DNA of 64,000 bases from Hymenopellis radicata (GCA_015501595.1 JADNRX010000016.1:62001-126000); one strand, 5' to 3'; counted from the first letter of the stretch, positions 23,430 to 34,957 are shown. Notes: a model not told the origin generated them from the letters alone. Made by a program: numbers and translations.

Positions 23430-24300
23430 TCTTATCCTTCCCATCCAACTGCTCGATCACCTGCTCGATCACCAGTCCATTCCGCCCCGAAACAAGAAAG
23501 CCCTTCTTGGCGAAGCACGTCCATAGCCTCGTTCGAACACAAACATATTCGCAGAAGGCTGAGCTTCTGGATTTTGTTCTCGACGGCAAGCTCGAAACGG
23601 TAAGCGACCATCTCCATGAGTGCCTCTACCGCCGCCTTTGGGCCGGGTAGGTTCATGTTCAGACCCGGCACGGGAGTGTACATCAAAGTCGCTGGCGATC
23701 AGCTTAAACGTCGCTGAAGACTGGCCTGCCTCCGGATAGAAGGGCATGCAGAAGCGTTTGATGCTTCGCATGTGAGAGTCGCGAAGAGGAAGCGTAGCAA
23801 AGGCGGAAGTGATATCGAAATTACTCGTAAAACATGCGACGAAGTCCTGCACCGTTTGGAGATCATGGGGTAGGACTCGATGGGGGAAAATAGACAGAGG
23901 TGTGAGATTAGGTGTCGTGAGTCTTAGCAGGCTGCATAGGGACTGTATTGATAAGCGCTTTAGGTTGGCAAGGGTGATTGGAGCCATAGCGTCAACGATC
24001 TGACTCTGAGGACCACATAGATGGCATTCAACCAACGAAGGAAGACATGATAACGCTTCACGCGTCACGTCGGAAGCTGGAGAAGGTTACCGCCAAAGAG
24101 TGTAAGGTGCATCGGTGACGGGGTGAACTCGAAAAAGGAAAGGAAGCGAAGGTCCGCTCGTAGGGTTAATCGCCTCATGCGTATTGATGTCGGCGAAATT
24201 CTAGCATACAAGCAAGATCTTGGGGTAATGTTTAGGAAATCAACGGAATTAGGAGAAGAAAAACACTTACAGTTTATTAGCCAAAGATGTCCTTCCAACG
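23430..24300 (-). pseudogene. Decayed LRR/F-box-like gene fragment
   Basis: Minus-strand pieces read like the leucine-rich C-terminal part of a fungal F-box protein: MRRLTLRADLRFLSFFEF, MHLTLFGGNLLQLP, REALSCLPSLVECHLCGPQ, MAPITLANLKRLSIQSLC and, further on, ENKIQKLSLLRICLC. The frame changes between GGNLLQLP and REALSCLP (near 24065-24075; one extra base in the cc run would join them) and again near 23680. No F-box was found upstream. It is either a pseudogene or a gene damaged by indel errors. Confidence 0.5.
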
Positions 24301-25216
24301 GGGAGCACGAAACCTGCTCGCGTTAGTTTTGCGCGGTCGCGGAATCCAGTCAGTCGACTTTGGTACAAATTCAATGACCTGCAAAGGATGATGTTCATGA
24401 TCAGAGGGCCTACCTACTAGTATGACTGGAAATACATACCGCGGCAGCCCGCCGACTACGTGTCAGCTCCTTCTCAAGTAACCGAAGAATTCGCTTTGAA
24501 GGCCACATCGAGAAAGTCGCCCACAAAAAATGTAGCAGGGCGAGAGACAGAGACGTGGTGAGGAACAATGGCGAAAAAACAATACTGGATAGGGTCGCGC
24601 CGTAAATCACAGGTCTACAGTGTCCCATCGCCGAAATCGACGTTCTCCGTTCCCCATGGCGTCGTGGAAGACAAGGTAGACAAGGCAGTAAAGGTTTTTG
24701 CTAACGCCTTCCGCGCTCTGCTCGTCAATTTGTCATATTCTCCTCCGTCTTGTGATCCGGGGCGGCGGCAGGCTATACGGCACTGCAAGCACCTCCATTA
24801 AAGTCGACGACAGCAGAAGGAGAGTGCACATCGAGAAGGGGAAGATGTCGATTCCATGAAGGTGAGGGGAGGAAAAGAGGCCTGTGATCGGATCAACTTG
24901 TACGTTAACGCGTTAACACTGACAGTCATCATTCTGATTCTGACTGGTGGCAACTACTGTACGTTGTGTGCATGTCCATTCGACGATCTCACCACGCGTA
25001 ACTCTCAAGACAGTGCGTTTATCGAGTAATTCTTCCAGAAACCATCTCAAACGTTCCCTACTGGCGCCCTATTTCCTTTCAAGAGGGGATTACCTTCAAT
25101 ACATGAGCTCTCATTCATTTTCTGACGTACGACAAACACAATAGTAAGTCCCAACCAAATGTATTGAATATCGGTAACTACGTGTCCATGCAGAAAGGGA
25201 GACATGCTCGTACAAG
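24301..25216. other. Intergenic or gene remnants, nothing firm
   Basis: Short pieces on the minus strand near 24450-24500 might belong to the decayed LRR gene. No other support. Confidence 0.25.
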
Positions 25217-25495
25217 TCACGATCCGTCAGGATATGCGTTTGAACCGCCAAAGTCCCAGGACGCATTGAAGTTGAAATCGCCATGAACATAGTAAGGCAT
25301 TCTATCGTCGAAAATGGTTGACGCGAGGTTCGCATTCCAGCTCATCGACAGCTGCATGTTTCCAGAGTTAACGTCCCAGAAGCCTTCTTCGAACGACGGA
25401 AGGCTGACAGTGCTGCTGGTAGCGCACGCTTGACTGTTCGCAGACGTAGTCGCCGTTTCGTCTTGGACAGAATCATCACGAACGATCGAGGACAA
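25217..25495 (-). pseudogene. C-terminal fragment of an unidentified protein
   Basis: The frame has no ATG at its start and is open from about 25520. It reads EEGFWDVNSGNMQLSMSW and DGSNAY-like acidic/aromatic sequence up to a stop at 25217. Its style (Trp, Phe, Asp and Asn clusters) is that of the tail of fungal transcription factors, but no DNA-binding domain is seen upstream. It may be a truncated gene. Confidence 0.3.
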
Positions 25496-25930
25496 AGATT
25501 TGACGTTTTCACAACCGACTGTTCCTGATTATGGCGACGTTATAATTCCGCCTCCTTGTTTACAAAGTGATTTACAATTTAGACTCGGATGAGCTCCGTT
25601 TTACCGTTTCCGCGTACTGCCATACAGCCAAGGAATGAGAACATTGGCATTGAGGGGGCGGATATCAACGCGCGCTGCTTTGTATGTCACCTGTCTATTC
25701 ATCTTCTTTCGATTGTTTACTAAGGTCAAATACATGCTTTCACATCCCTTACATCTGGGCGCTGGCGCATTGGATGGCGTAACGCTCCGGCAAGTCTACG
25801 CGGAAGAATGGCTGTTTTCTTGCTAACTGTTTACTCTGACTGGAAGGCTTGACGGATACGCCTTACTAGAGCTATATCCGCGTATAAAAGCATTCATCAG
25901 TAAGTATAGTGGATATCTCTCACCTACATC

Positions 25931-26951
25931 ATGGCTTCTACTATTCGCACTATCCTCATCTGCGGCGCCACAGGACAGCAGGGCGGAGCGACAGTTCACG
26001 CACTCGTCAAACTGAACGCGGCAGCGTCTTCGCCCAAGTACAAGATCCTCGCTCTCACGCGCGACGCGTCGTCCGAAAAGGCGGCCGCTCTTGCCAATCT
26101 TCCTGGCGTCTCGCTGCTCCAGGGCACTCTAGCGAAGCCCGAGACACTTTTTAACGAGCCTATCCACGGCGTGTTTCTCCTCGGTCCATCTCCGGAGGGA
26201 AACTTAATTCTAGATGAGGAGAAAGAAGGTTGGACCCACATAAAATCTATGACACTTTCACTCTGAACTGATCCATAAATACAGCCAGAGTTCTGGTGGA
26301 CCTTGCAGTGAAACGTGGCGTGCAACACGTTGTCTACAGTAGTGCTGACTATTCCGGCACCGACGAGAATGCGCTCCCCACGTACGTTTATCAATACCGC
26401 TTTGTACATAGACTGTTAGCTCAACTCCAATCGTAGCTACGAAGGAAAGCGCGCAATCGAGAGATACCTGCAATCTCACCAGAGCCTACCTGCGTACACA
26501 ATCATTCGCCCGACCGGCTTCATGGAGAACTATTACTGGCCTACCCTCCTCCAGAACGTCTCAAGCAAACTGAATCCAAACCACAAATCCAAACTCATCG
26601 CCGTCAACGACATTGGGTATGCTGTTGCTTCGGCATTTGACGACCCAGCCACCTTTGGCGGGAGGCTATCGATCTCGCGGGCGACGCGTTGACCCCAAGG
26701 CAGATAGTCGCCGCCTTCAAGGATGTCACAGGCATTGACCTAGATGCGATGACGCCCCAAGATTTCCCTCCCGATTTCAAGAAGGCGTACGATGTGAGTA
26801 ATTTATCCAATGATATTGCATCGGTCTCTAATGCGGAGGACAGTTCTGGAATCAACACGAGTTCGTGGCTGATCCTGCAGCATGCCGCGAGCTTCTTCCA
26901 GATCTTTTAGACCTCAGGAAGTGGTTGGAATTGTCGGCGTTCAAGAAGTAA
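25931..26951 (+). pseudogene. NmrA-like NAD(P)-binding protein, one-base frame break
   Basis: A member of the atypical short-chain dehydrogenase family. The start MASTIRTILICGATGQQGG contains the GxxGxxG dinucleotide-binding loop, followed by a Rossmann strand order (ILALTRDASSEKAAALAN, GVFLLGPSPEGN). Exon 2 has ARVLVDLAVKRGVQHVVYSS and exon 3 has YEGKRAIERYLQ, TIIRPTGFMENYYW and KLIAVNDIGYAVAS. The frame breaks at 26655-26665 (ggcgggagg): one more G would restore reading into EAIDLAGDALTPRQIV, which continues to FWNQHEFVADPAACREL and the stop. Apart from that base the gene looks intact, so a homopolymer error or a very recent mutation is likely. Such proteins act as redox sensors or NADPH-dependent regulators. 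Confidence 0.8.
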
Positions 26952-27826
26952 CGAACAGGACGATGATTTTGCAGTTATGTAATTGAATTGTTCGTACTGG
27001 TATTGTTGGAGCAACCGTTGAACGCTGAGGAGAACTGGCATTCTAGAGGCTTTGTAGAATTGAGAGGCAGCAAGTTTCGGTCAATTTTACACCTGTCAAC
27101 GACAAACTCTTCCGACATCCCAACAGACAATCTATGATAGGAATCAGATGTGCAGCGATATCAACATCCTTCGCATTGATGAGCTGGCGGGGCTGAGATT
27201 GGGCCGAGAGTTGTTGCTAGCTTGGAAAAATGCGAGGAACGAGCAGAACGAGCATGCTAAGCGTGAGATAACTTAGTTATGAGAAAGCGGTCTGCAGAGC
27301 CTGCGATCCCAAGCCAACACGCCACGTGGACCGTAGCTTGATCGTGATCGCGGGCCTTGGACGCGCATCGTCTCTTGCTCTCCGCGTCCATCTGTCCTGA
27401 TCCCGACTGCACTCAATCACCAGTGCACTGGGATATTTTCGGCTTTTGCCCACCCTCCTCTGCCCTTTTTGTTTGCCCGCTACGCGTGGCGATCCGTTCT
27501 CGTCCCCTTCTTGTCCGTACGGGTTCGTTTCGCCCTTGCGTCTGTGTTTGGTGCGTCGGGAAATCCGCCAGTCACGTGTCATTCCCGCTCGTGTTTCCGG
27601 GCCCGCTTCCCGACCCCGCCTGGGCAGGCGGCTGGCACCAAAACCTACATTCTCATTGTCTTTGGGACTTATCTCTCTGACTGACATTGCGTCCACAAGG
27701 ACCATAAACTCTCTGGACTAACTTATCGCGCGTCTTTTGGTCGCTTCCATCTAGTTGAAGTGCCGCCGGCTCGGCGGTCGGACCGGACTTATTTTCTCTT
27801 TTCGTCTTCCATCTTCATTCGCGAGG
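26952..27826. other. Intergenic region upstream of PUF6
   Basis: No gene recognised. It contains two CACGTG E-box sites (about 27321 and 27575) and a pyrimidine-rich zone before the PUF6 start. Confidence 0.4.
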
Positions 27827-30079
27827 ATGGCTGCCGCTACCCAAAAAATAGCAAAAAGCGCTCAGCTCCATCGCAAAAAGGTCCTGCAACGAAGAAGATC
27901 CACCTCGACTCGACACAGAAGAAAAAACGCAGTCAACCAGTAACTAGGCCTGCACCTGGCTCTGACGACACTGGATCTGATTCCGATGAAATAGACGGTC
28001 AGGCCGACGACTTTGTCGACGGCGACGGAGATGTCATGGACGTCGACGAGGAGCAGAAGCCCGTAAAAGATCCATTAGGTGCGAGTTCAGTTGAAGCGCT
28101 GTGTAAATTTCCACTCACATCTCCTACCAGCCGTTCGCGAGGCCCACAAGGCGCAGAAAGTTGTACAAGAGCAGCGGAGGGCGGCCAAGCCGCATTCGTC
28201 CCTTTTGACCGAAGCAAAACGGGTGTGGTCTCTCGCTCGACAGAAAAATATCCCGACTGCAGAGCGACAAAAACATATCCATGAATTAATGGACGTTATA
28301 CGGGGCAAGGTCAAGGATATCGTGTTGAAGCACGACGCCAGTCGGATTGTGCAGACCGTGGTCAAGCATGGCAAGCAAAAGGAACGCGACGAGATTGCCG
28401 TTGAGTTAAAGGGCAAGTACAAGGAGCTCGCGCAGAACAAGTATTCCAAGGTACACTCCCGTCTTAGATTGGCTTATCCCGTTGCTTATATTTCTACAGT
28501 TTCTGGTTACGAAACTGATAAAACACTGCCCGGCTCATCGTACCTCAATCCTGCTCGAATTCCAATCCCATGTTCTCCGACTACTCTTACACCGTGAAGC
28601 AACTTCTGTGCTCGCGGATGCCTTTGAACTCCACGCCAACGCGTATGAGCGATCCATCCTCTTGCGCGATTTCTACGGCAAGGAGGCCAATATGTTCAGC
28701 GTAACGTCGGGCAGTACGGAAGACAAGGAGCGAGCCAAGAAAGGTCTGGCTGGAGTCTTGGAGGGCGCAGATAAAGAGCGCAGACGGCGAATTATCGAGG
28801 CAACGAAGACTGGACTAATATCAATGTTCGTTGTGTTGCCAGTCCTTCATCTGGTGCTAACTGCGACTTAGATTCAACAATCCGGACAAAGGCGCCGTCA
28901 CACATGCCGTCGTCCATCGCGCCTTGTGGGAATACATCGTTGCTGTCAACGAGATACCACAAGACGAGGAGCGAGATAAACAGTTTCGTGAGATCTACGA
29001 AACGTGTGTCCCTTCTCCTACCTTTTAGTTTACCCTAACAAACCCGTAGATGTCAAGAAGTCCTCGCTGAATTGGTGCATACCAAGGACGGTAGCCGTGT
29101 CGTTCGCGAGTTCATTGCTCGAGGGAGCGCCAAAGATCGCAAACAGATTCTCAAAATTCTCAAACCGCACATCGTCAAAATATGCTCAGATGAGGATGCG
29201 CAACTCGTTTTATTTACTGCCATCGATGTCATTGAGTAAGATACTTCACTTCTCGGTCCAGTATCAGAACTAATGTCTTCCTAGTGACACCAAGCTAGTG
29301 CTCAAGACCTTGCTTCCTGAGATAACGCCATCGCTGGATGAGCTCTATCTCTCGTCGCAAGGACGTCGCGTCCTGCTATACCTCCTGGTCCCGCGAACCA
29401 AACGGCATTTTACTCCCGCGCAGAACGCCTTGATAGCTGAGACTGATGAGATAAGGGCGCGGACGAGTAAGAAGGATGCAGAGTCGCGGGAGAACGAGAT
29501 ACGGACTGGTGCGAGCGAGGTGCTTCTTGCTTGGGTGGCAGAAAAAGGCGAGACGATCGCGAGGGAGCCAGGTGGCAGTCTAGTGGTTGCGGAGCTGATG
29601 CTCTTTGGCGATGGAGGTGAGCACGTTCGCCGTCCTTAATTTCGAATCCGCGTGTGATTGACACTTATTGCAGATAAATCGAAAGCATCTGAAGCGCTTT
29701 TGGCGCCATGCGCATCGCCCTATCCCTCTGAGGACGCGTCGAGTGTACACGTCATAGACTTGCCGCATACGTCGAGGATGTACAAGACGCTGTTACAGGG
29801 CGGACACTTCAATCGCGGAACCAGCTCGATTGATAAAGCGCCGCGCTGGGACGCTGCTTCCTATGCGACGGCGTTTATCAATACTCTTGGGAAGGATGGC
29901 ATCGTGGGGATGTGTACGGAGGGGGATAGGAATGGGCCTTTGTTGTTGCAGAGGCTTTGGGTGTGTGCGACGAGAAGACGAGGAAAGAGGCGAAGAAGTG
30001 GTTCTCGAAGAGTGTGGTGAAGGATATTGAGGGCAGTGATATGAAGGGAAAGGCGGTGTTGTTGGACAAGTTGCGGTAG
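27827..30079 (+). CDS. PUF6: PUF6/PUM3-like nucleolar RNA-binding protein
   Basis: A Pumilio-repeat protein of the divergent Puf6/PUM3 group, which binds RNA and structured nucleic acid and works in 60S ribosome assembly and ASH1 mRNA repression in yeast. The N-terminus is Lys-rich then acidic (DGDGDVMDVDEEQKPV). Repeats are seen in VKDIVLKHDASRIVQTVVKH, FLVTKLIKHCPAHR, LHREATSVLADAFELH, AVTHAVVHRALWEYI, TKDGSRVVREFIARGSAKDR and SSQGRRVLLYLL. The CPL domain follows (LVVAELMLFG) and the tail ends KGKAVLLDKLR. Two one-base frame problems are visible. The only ATG (27827) is out of frame by one base at cccaaaaaa (27839-27847). Near 29930 aatgggcc needs one more G to read AFVVAEALGVCDEK. Everything else splices cleanly. 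Confidence 0.9.
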
Positions 30080-30402
30080 GATATCCGTTAACGTTCCTCC
30101 ATTGAGGTGTAAGCTCCTCCACTGTATCTACAAGGATTTTAACCGCATCATACTTCTCCCTCTCCATTTCGATGGCGCGTGCTTTATACCTCGGATCATG
30201 CAGCGCCTTCCTAACCGCCGTCATAACCTGTTCAGCGGATGGTCGATCAGTCTTTTCTCGTTACGGTCAGCTGTAGGCTCAGGCTGCTTTTTTCGATTTA
30301 AGTCCTTGTTTAGTATGTACATTCAGGAAGAGGATTTCGTCATGATCAGTCTCGATTATTATGGCGCTCCCTACTTGCACGCCACACTTCGATCGTGTAC
30401 AT

Positions 30403-30499
30403 GGCCGCCTGGCGAAATGGCATCGCGTCTGACTACGATGATCGCGTCATAGTAGGCTAATCGCATCAGGAGATTGCAAGTTCGATCCTTGCGGTGGTC
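30403..30499 (+). tRNA. tRNA-Arg(ACG) with intron
   Basis: A full cloverleaf can be drawn: acceptor GGCCGCC with GGTGGTC (two G-U pairs), D stem GCGA/TCGC, anticodon stem TCTGA/TCAGG, T arm GCAAG-TTCGATC-CTTGC. The anticodon ACG is at 30435-30437. An intron of about 26 nt (30439-30464) sits one base 3' of the anticodon, the canonical place. A T-run near 30532 can act as the Pol III terminator. The discriminator is A at 30500. Confidence 0.9.
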
Positions 30500-30531
30500 A
30501 ATACCATACGTCCTATCCTCCATTTTTTTGA

Positions 30532-30538
30532 AAATTGT
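30532..30538 (+). terminator. Pol III T-run downstream of tRNA-Arg
   Basis: A run of seven T about 33 bp after the tRNA 3' end, sufficient for RNA polymerase III termination. Confidence 0.5.
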
Positions 30539-30944
30539 TCAGAAATTTTGAGAAATTATCAAGGGAATTTTTTTTCTCATTGATCAGGTCTTGACAAAAA
30601 CGTAGTTTAATATTTATTCAATTCACTGTAGGTTTCTGCCTTTGATGAACTTCCTTCCGTGTCTGTCACCAAAATACCCGAGCCATGGCATCTCGACTGG
30701 GACATTCCATTTGAATGGCCTCCACAACTGAACAAACCCATTTAATGTTAAGCCAACGTGTCCTAACAGTGTACTTAGTTTCGCTGTTTCGCTATATTGA
30801 GGAAGTTTTGAGATGACTGCAATGCGGTACTGCTACGACAATGCCAATAAATGCAACTAGGTGTCCATGCTGGCCGGCGTAAGTGAACCGCCAGAGCAGG
30901 AAGAAGTCCGTGGTACATATATATATAAGTTAGAAGCATGATGA

Positions 30945-31876
30945 CTAGTAGTGCTTGTCCTCCCCGTGGTGCTTGTCCTTCCCGTGGTGCTTGCCTTTCC
31001 CGTGGTGCTTACCCTTCCGGTGGTGCTTTTCCTTCCCGTCGCGCTTGACCTTCCAGTCGTGCTTATCCTTCTCCTTCTCCTTGTCGTCATCGCAGTCCTC
31101 CTTCTCGTCGTGTTTATCCTTCTCCTTCCTGTCGTGCTTCTCCTTCCTGTCGTGCTTCTCCTTCCCGTCGTGCTTCTCCTTCCTGTCGTGCTTATCCTTC
31201 TCCTTCCTGTCGTGCTTGTCCTTCTCCTTTTCGTCATCGCAGTCCTCCTTCTCATCATGTTTATCCTTCTCCTTCTTGTCGTCCTTGTCCTTCCTGTCAT
31301 CCTTGTCCTTCCTGTCGTCCTTGTCCTTCCTGTCGTCCTTATCCTTCCCGTCCTGCTTGTCATGGCGCTTATACTTGTCGTGCTTATCCTTCTCGTCGTG
31401 CTTCTCTTTCTCCTTCTCCTTCTTCTCGTGCTCGTCCTTCTCATCATCGCAGTCCTCCTTCTCCTCGTGCTTGTCCTTCTCGTCGTGCTTGTCCTTCCTG
31501 TCGTGCTTGTCCTTCCTGTCGTGCTTGTCCTTCCTGTCGTGCTTGTCCTTCCTGTCGTGCTTATCATCCTAAGTCTGAATACGCCGGCGTTAGCGGAAAC
31601 ACGTTAAGCGCAAGGTTATATGCATACCACCCAAGTCTCCTTTTTGTCCTTGTCTTTAAAGTCCTTGTGCTTATCGTCCTTCTCATCGCAATCCTTGTCT
31701 TTGTCGTCCTTATCCTTGAACTCCTTCTCCTTGAATTCCTTCTCCTTGAAGTCGAAGTCCTTGTCCCATCTGGCCACAGCGCGCATTTTCATGCCTTGGT
31801 CAAGTGGCGCCAGCACGGCCGGGGCTGCGAGAGTGATCGCGGAGAGAGCTAAAACGGATAGGACGTTGACCAACAT
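30945..31876 (-). CDS. Secreted highly charged Lys/Asp/Glu/His repeat protein, copy 2
   Basis: Paralogue of the gene at 9012 on the opposite strand. Exon 1 (31876-31631) gives the signal peptide MLVNVLSVLALSAITLAAP and lacks one EKEFK unit. Exon 2 (31568-30945) is about 200 bp longer than in copy 1, with an added array of HDRKDK and DDRKDK units, and ends HHGKDKHHGEDKHY. At the position of the copy 1 acceptor (cag) the exon would begin act-tag, a stop. An acceptor six bases further in (cttag) restores the frame, so a splice shift is inferred. One DWKVKR unit with a possible Kex2 site remains. The predicted product is about 289 residues, with no recognised family. Confidence 0.75.
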
Positions 31877-32260
31877 GTCTGCAGAGAGGGGATGTCGATG
31901 AGGAAGTCGACTTGTTGGAGGAGCGAGAAGGATGTCGACCAGACTAAAATTTCAGCGCTTATATACTGAGAAAAACGGCAGCTCCCCAATGACGAGAAGG
32001 TGGGCCGCACAGATGAACATTGGATGGACTAAGGCGTCGAGAACACATGAACAGGAAGCTTGGCTGCTTTCACCAAGCCAAGGCGATGTGTTCACTTCGC
32101 GAGGCAAAGTTTTCGGGCGTCCAGCTACGAAGTACGGCCGAAGCAAGCTGTGGCGTCCCGTTGTGGCGCATGAACGCCAAGTCACGGGATGAGACATTCG
32201 CGTTACACCTTCATCAATGTTGCGGATACAATGAGCCGTTGACAATGTCTTGTTATTAGG
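31877..32260 (-). promoter_or_regulatory. Promoter module of secreted repeat gene, copy 2
   Basis: Inverted match to 8640-9011, with the TATA-like element cttatatactg at about 31957 and the core caaggcgatgtgtt at about 32077. Conservation extends to atgttgcgg-like and caatgagccgttgaca blocks. Confidence 0.5.
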
Positions 32261-33450
32261 TGAAGACAAAACTGTTGAGGGTGACAGAACGGACTGAGGA
32301 GGAGTGAACGTGGGCGCCGAGCTAATAAACGGCACAGCGTCGACTCGGCGTCCTAGCATGGATAAGACGACACGCCAATACATAAGTCTAGGATGGCATG
32401 CGTATATTCACGGTCTAAGGACCTCGTGAATGACATGCGGGCGCACTAATGCATGCCTTGCAGCTCGCCGAGTCAGTCCAGCATGCATCAATAACACGGT
32501 CATAATGACTTGAGTCATGCGCCATCTCTGATCTACGTCGAAGAGCAGATCCAGTAACGTGTTCATGTTTTCGCCATTGGGAGAACAGAGGAACACAAGC
32601 CGAGAACTGAGGATAGACTTTTTTCGTTGAGCATAGTTTATCCAAAGGCTGCAAGACAACGCACCGATGCAGTCGACGTAAAGGCTACGATAGCCGTCTG
32701 CGCTCCAGACATAAGGACGACCACATCGAACGACATCCACGGTGATAGCTGGCGGTCCGTAGCTCCACCTACTTGTCAAGGATTGGTCGCGCCTCATGCG
32801 TCAAGCTTCAAGACTTCAACACGCTTGAATAGGAGCGCACGACGACGAGGTACATTATAAACGCCAACCTCGTCAACCTCCTACTCTCATCGTCACCTAT
32901 GTTCTGCAGTTTGGCCGCCATCCTCTTCGGAATGAACACATTCAGGTCGAGAGGCCGCCTCGTTTGAAAGCGACGCCGGGGACGATGGACTGCGCGTCAG
33001 AAAGGTGTCGGGCTCTTTGACAGTCGGACACCTTGGGCCAGGAACGCTCGCCGAAGCAACAAATGGGAACGGGAAGCCACAAAGGTCATCTGACGGTCAT
33101 GTGGGTGTGTCCAAACAGTGGGCGTCCATGGTGCTGGGGCAGAGAAGGCAGTAACCTCGGTCTGCTTTCGACGCGTCCCTCACCCAGTCTTGACATGCTC
33201 GGCATGCATCCCCAAACTGTGGCTCCTATCCTCCAAAGACGTCGCCTCCCTCTTCCGACTTTGTTTGTCGTGGGGAGGAAGCAAGTCCTTCTCGAGGTAC
33301 TCCTGATCGCGATGGGTTGGATTACAATACCATCGAGAGACGGGCGCTGAGGATGCTGATAGGACACGCTTCACAGACACTGGCCATAATAATCCTTGTT
33401 CACGAGGGGCATTTTCCCAACAGCGTGTGCGTCGTAAGGCGATTGTTTTG
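32260..33450. other. Intergenic, no supported gene
   Basis: There are open frames on both strands (for example 32408-32797 minus and 33033-33380 both strands), but none has a convincing start, splice pattern or family resemblance. Confidence 0.3.
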
Positions 33451-33451
33451 T

Positions 33452-33960
33452 GAGTAATACTTGATGGGGAGAGCGACGGGAGTAGTACCTTGAAAAAAAT
33501 GGGATGGAGAGAATAAATTTTAACTGGGTTTGAGCAAAGGATGAAAATGTGAGAGAAGCAAACTGGGAATGCTGAGGTCAGAAGGGAGGGTTCGACGCGT
33601 CTTTATAGGTTATCGTTGTGTTATTGTTGGATCGGGGAGTCCACTGTCAGCTTCACAAAGATTAGCGAGTCTCAGACTCTATGCCGCGGGCGGATGACTA
33701 GTTTGGGAGGGAGCGCTCGACATACACAGCTGTTCCCGACCCCGTTTCAATTTTCGAGTAGCCCTACAGCACAGCTGAGCGACGAGGTGCATTGGATAGA
33801 TAGAGAACATCCATAGAAGTGGCAAGGCTGTGGGTCCGATCGCAGATGAGTTGGCCCATGGGATTGACGCTTACTGATAATGCATTGAAAGTTGAAACGC
33901 GATTCGCGAATCAGAACGCGATGGCAGGTTCAGATCCTGCGGATGCACATCAGATTGATA
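33452..33960 (-). repeat. Inverted repeat C, left copy: orphan chitin synthase promoter
   Basis: Near-identical in inverted orientation to about 44765-45317, the promoter and leader of the left chitin synthase gene. Matching blocks include ctcccatcccatttttttcaag-like, gaccccgtttc and ttggcccatg. A short internal stretch present at about 44950-45010 is missing here. No chitin synthase follows on this side, so this is a promoter without its gene. Confidence 0.85.
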
Positions 33961-34375
33961 TGGGTCGAAAGTACAGCAGCCAAACAGCCTATCCGTGTGA
34001 TTCATACCCTTGTTCTGCAAGTAATATGAACGAAGCAGCAGTCTATTTCTTCGGGAAAGTCACCTGGAAGCGCAACTCTCCGTTCAGGAAATCGTAGAGA
34101 TATGCCGGAGGAAACGTACTACAAGGGTCCCCGATTCTCCGCTGGACAAATTCCCGTAGTATCCGTTGCTGCTGGTGCTGATGCTACGATAGCGCAAACT
34201 CGTAAGTTAAGCTAATGGAAGATTGTCGTCAAGTATGCGTCCTTAAAGATAAAAATGGTCGTAAACGGGCGTACAACCTCGGCGGGAAGTCAATGCAGGA
34301 GCCGAGCGTGAGCGATGTAAGGTTAAGTCGTGCGAGTTATCGAATCTACATTTTCGATGCGCTGCATCGAGCTCA

Positions 34376-34463
34376 CCTGGAAAGGAGGTTATACAAATGA
34401 AGGGTTCCGAGTTGCTGTTGTAGCCAAAAGAGTTGATACGTTGATGGCCAGGACTCGGAGGAC
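34376..34463 (+). repeat. Dispersed repeat B, left part of the interrupted copy
   Basis: Matches 11210-11303 and ends at the target site gaggac (34458-34463). The remainder of this copy lies beyond the transposon at 43880. Confidence 0.8.
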
Positions 34464-34957
34464 TATGCTGTTCCAAACGAAGCAAAAATAAATACCGTCG
34501 CAACACCAGTTTTTAGTAGTCGCAACACGAATTTACGCACTCGCGACATTGATTGAAGCTCTCGCAAGTCAAAGTCCAGCTTTCGAAAGTCAGGCTGACG
34601 TTCGCGACACTTGAGGAGGAATTTCGCAACTTGATGAGGAATTTCGCAACTTGAGGAGGATCTTCGAAAGAGGATACTGAGCCGTCGCAACCACAGCACG
34701 CGTCGCAACAGTGCAGTACGTTCGAAACTCTTGACGATACTCATCGCAAGTGAGTCAAGCTCCGCAAATGTGACAAGTGACAACCGGCAATGTTTCGAAA
34801 GTCGGGCCCGACGATTTCGAGAAAATGAGAGATATAATATCGAAACAACGAGTCTATGGGCTATCGAAACATTAAAGTCAGCCAGCCTGTCCGCAAATCA
34901 GATTCGGTACCCGGACCGATCTATCAGGTTCAGACCGGGGTAAGTAACACGCGTACA
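34464..34957 (+). repeat. Left terminal inverted repeat
   Basis: Pairs with 43362-43879. The outer 400 bp carry about nineteen same-orientation copies of a short motif near NTCGNAA (as cgtcgcaac, tttcgcaac, cttcgaaag, tatcgaaac), spaced roughly 20 bp, presumably transposase-binding sites. Confidence 0.88.

Larger units (their letters stand above)
30600..32260 (-). repeat. Inverted duplicate segment A, right copy
   Basis: Inverted counterpart of about 8640-10060, including downstream flank (30600-30944), gene and promoter module (31877-32260). It is about 230 bp longer, mostly through expansion of the coding repeats in exon 2. Confidence 0.8.

Noticed and set aside
30951..31607. Long plus-strand open frame rich in Leu and Val opposite the secreted repeat gene (a similar one lies at 9296-9745 minus)
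   Set aside because: The codon repetition aag-gac/gag leaves the opposite strand free of stops. There is no signal peptide consistent with it and no independent promoter. It is a shadow of the Lys/Asp-rich frame.
33925..33955. Perfect T-arm-like hairpin gcaggttcagatcctgc
   Set aside because: No acceptor, D arm or anticodon arm can be drawn around it, and the inverted copy near 44800 also lacks them.
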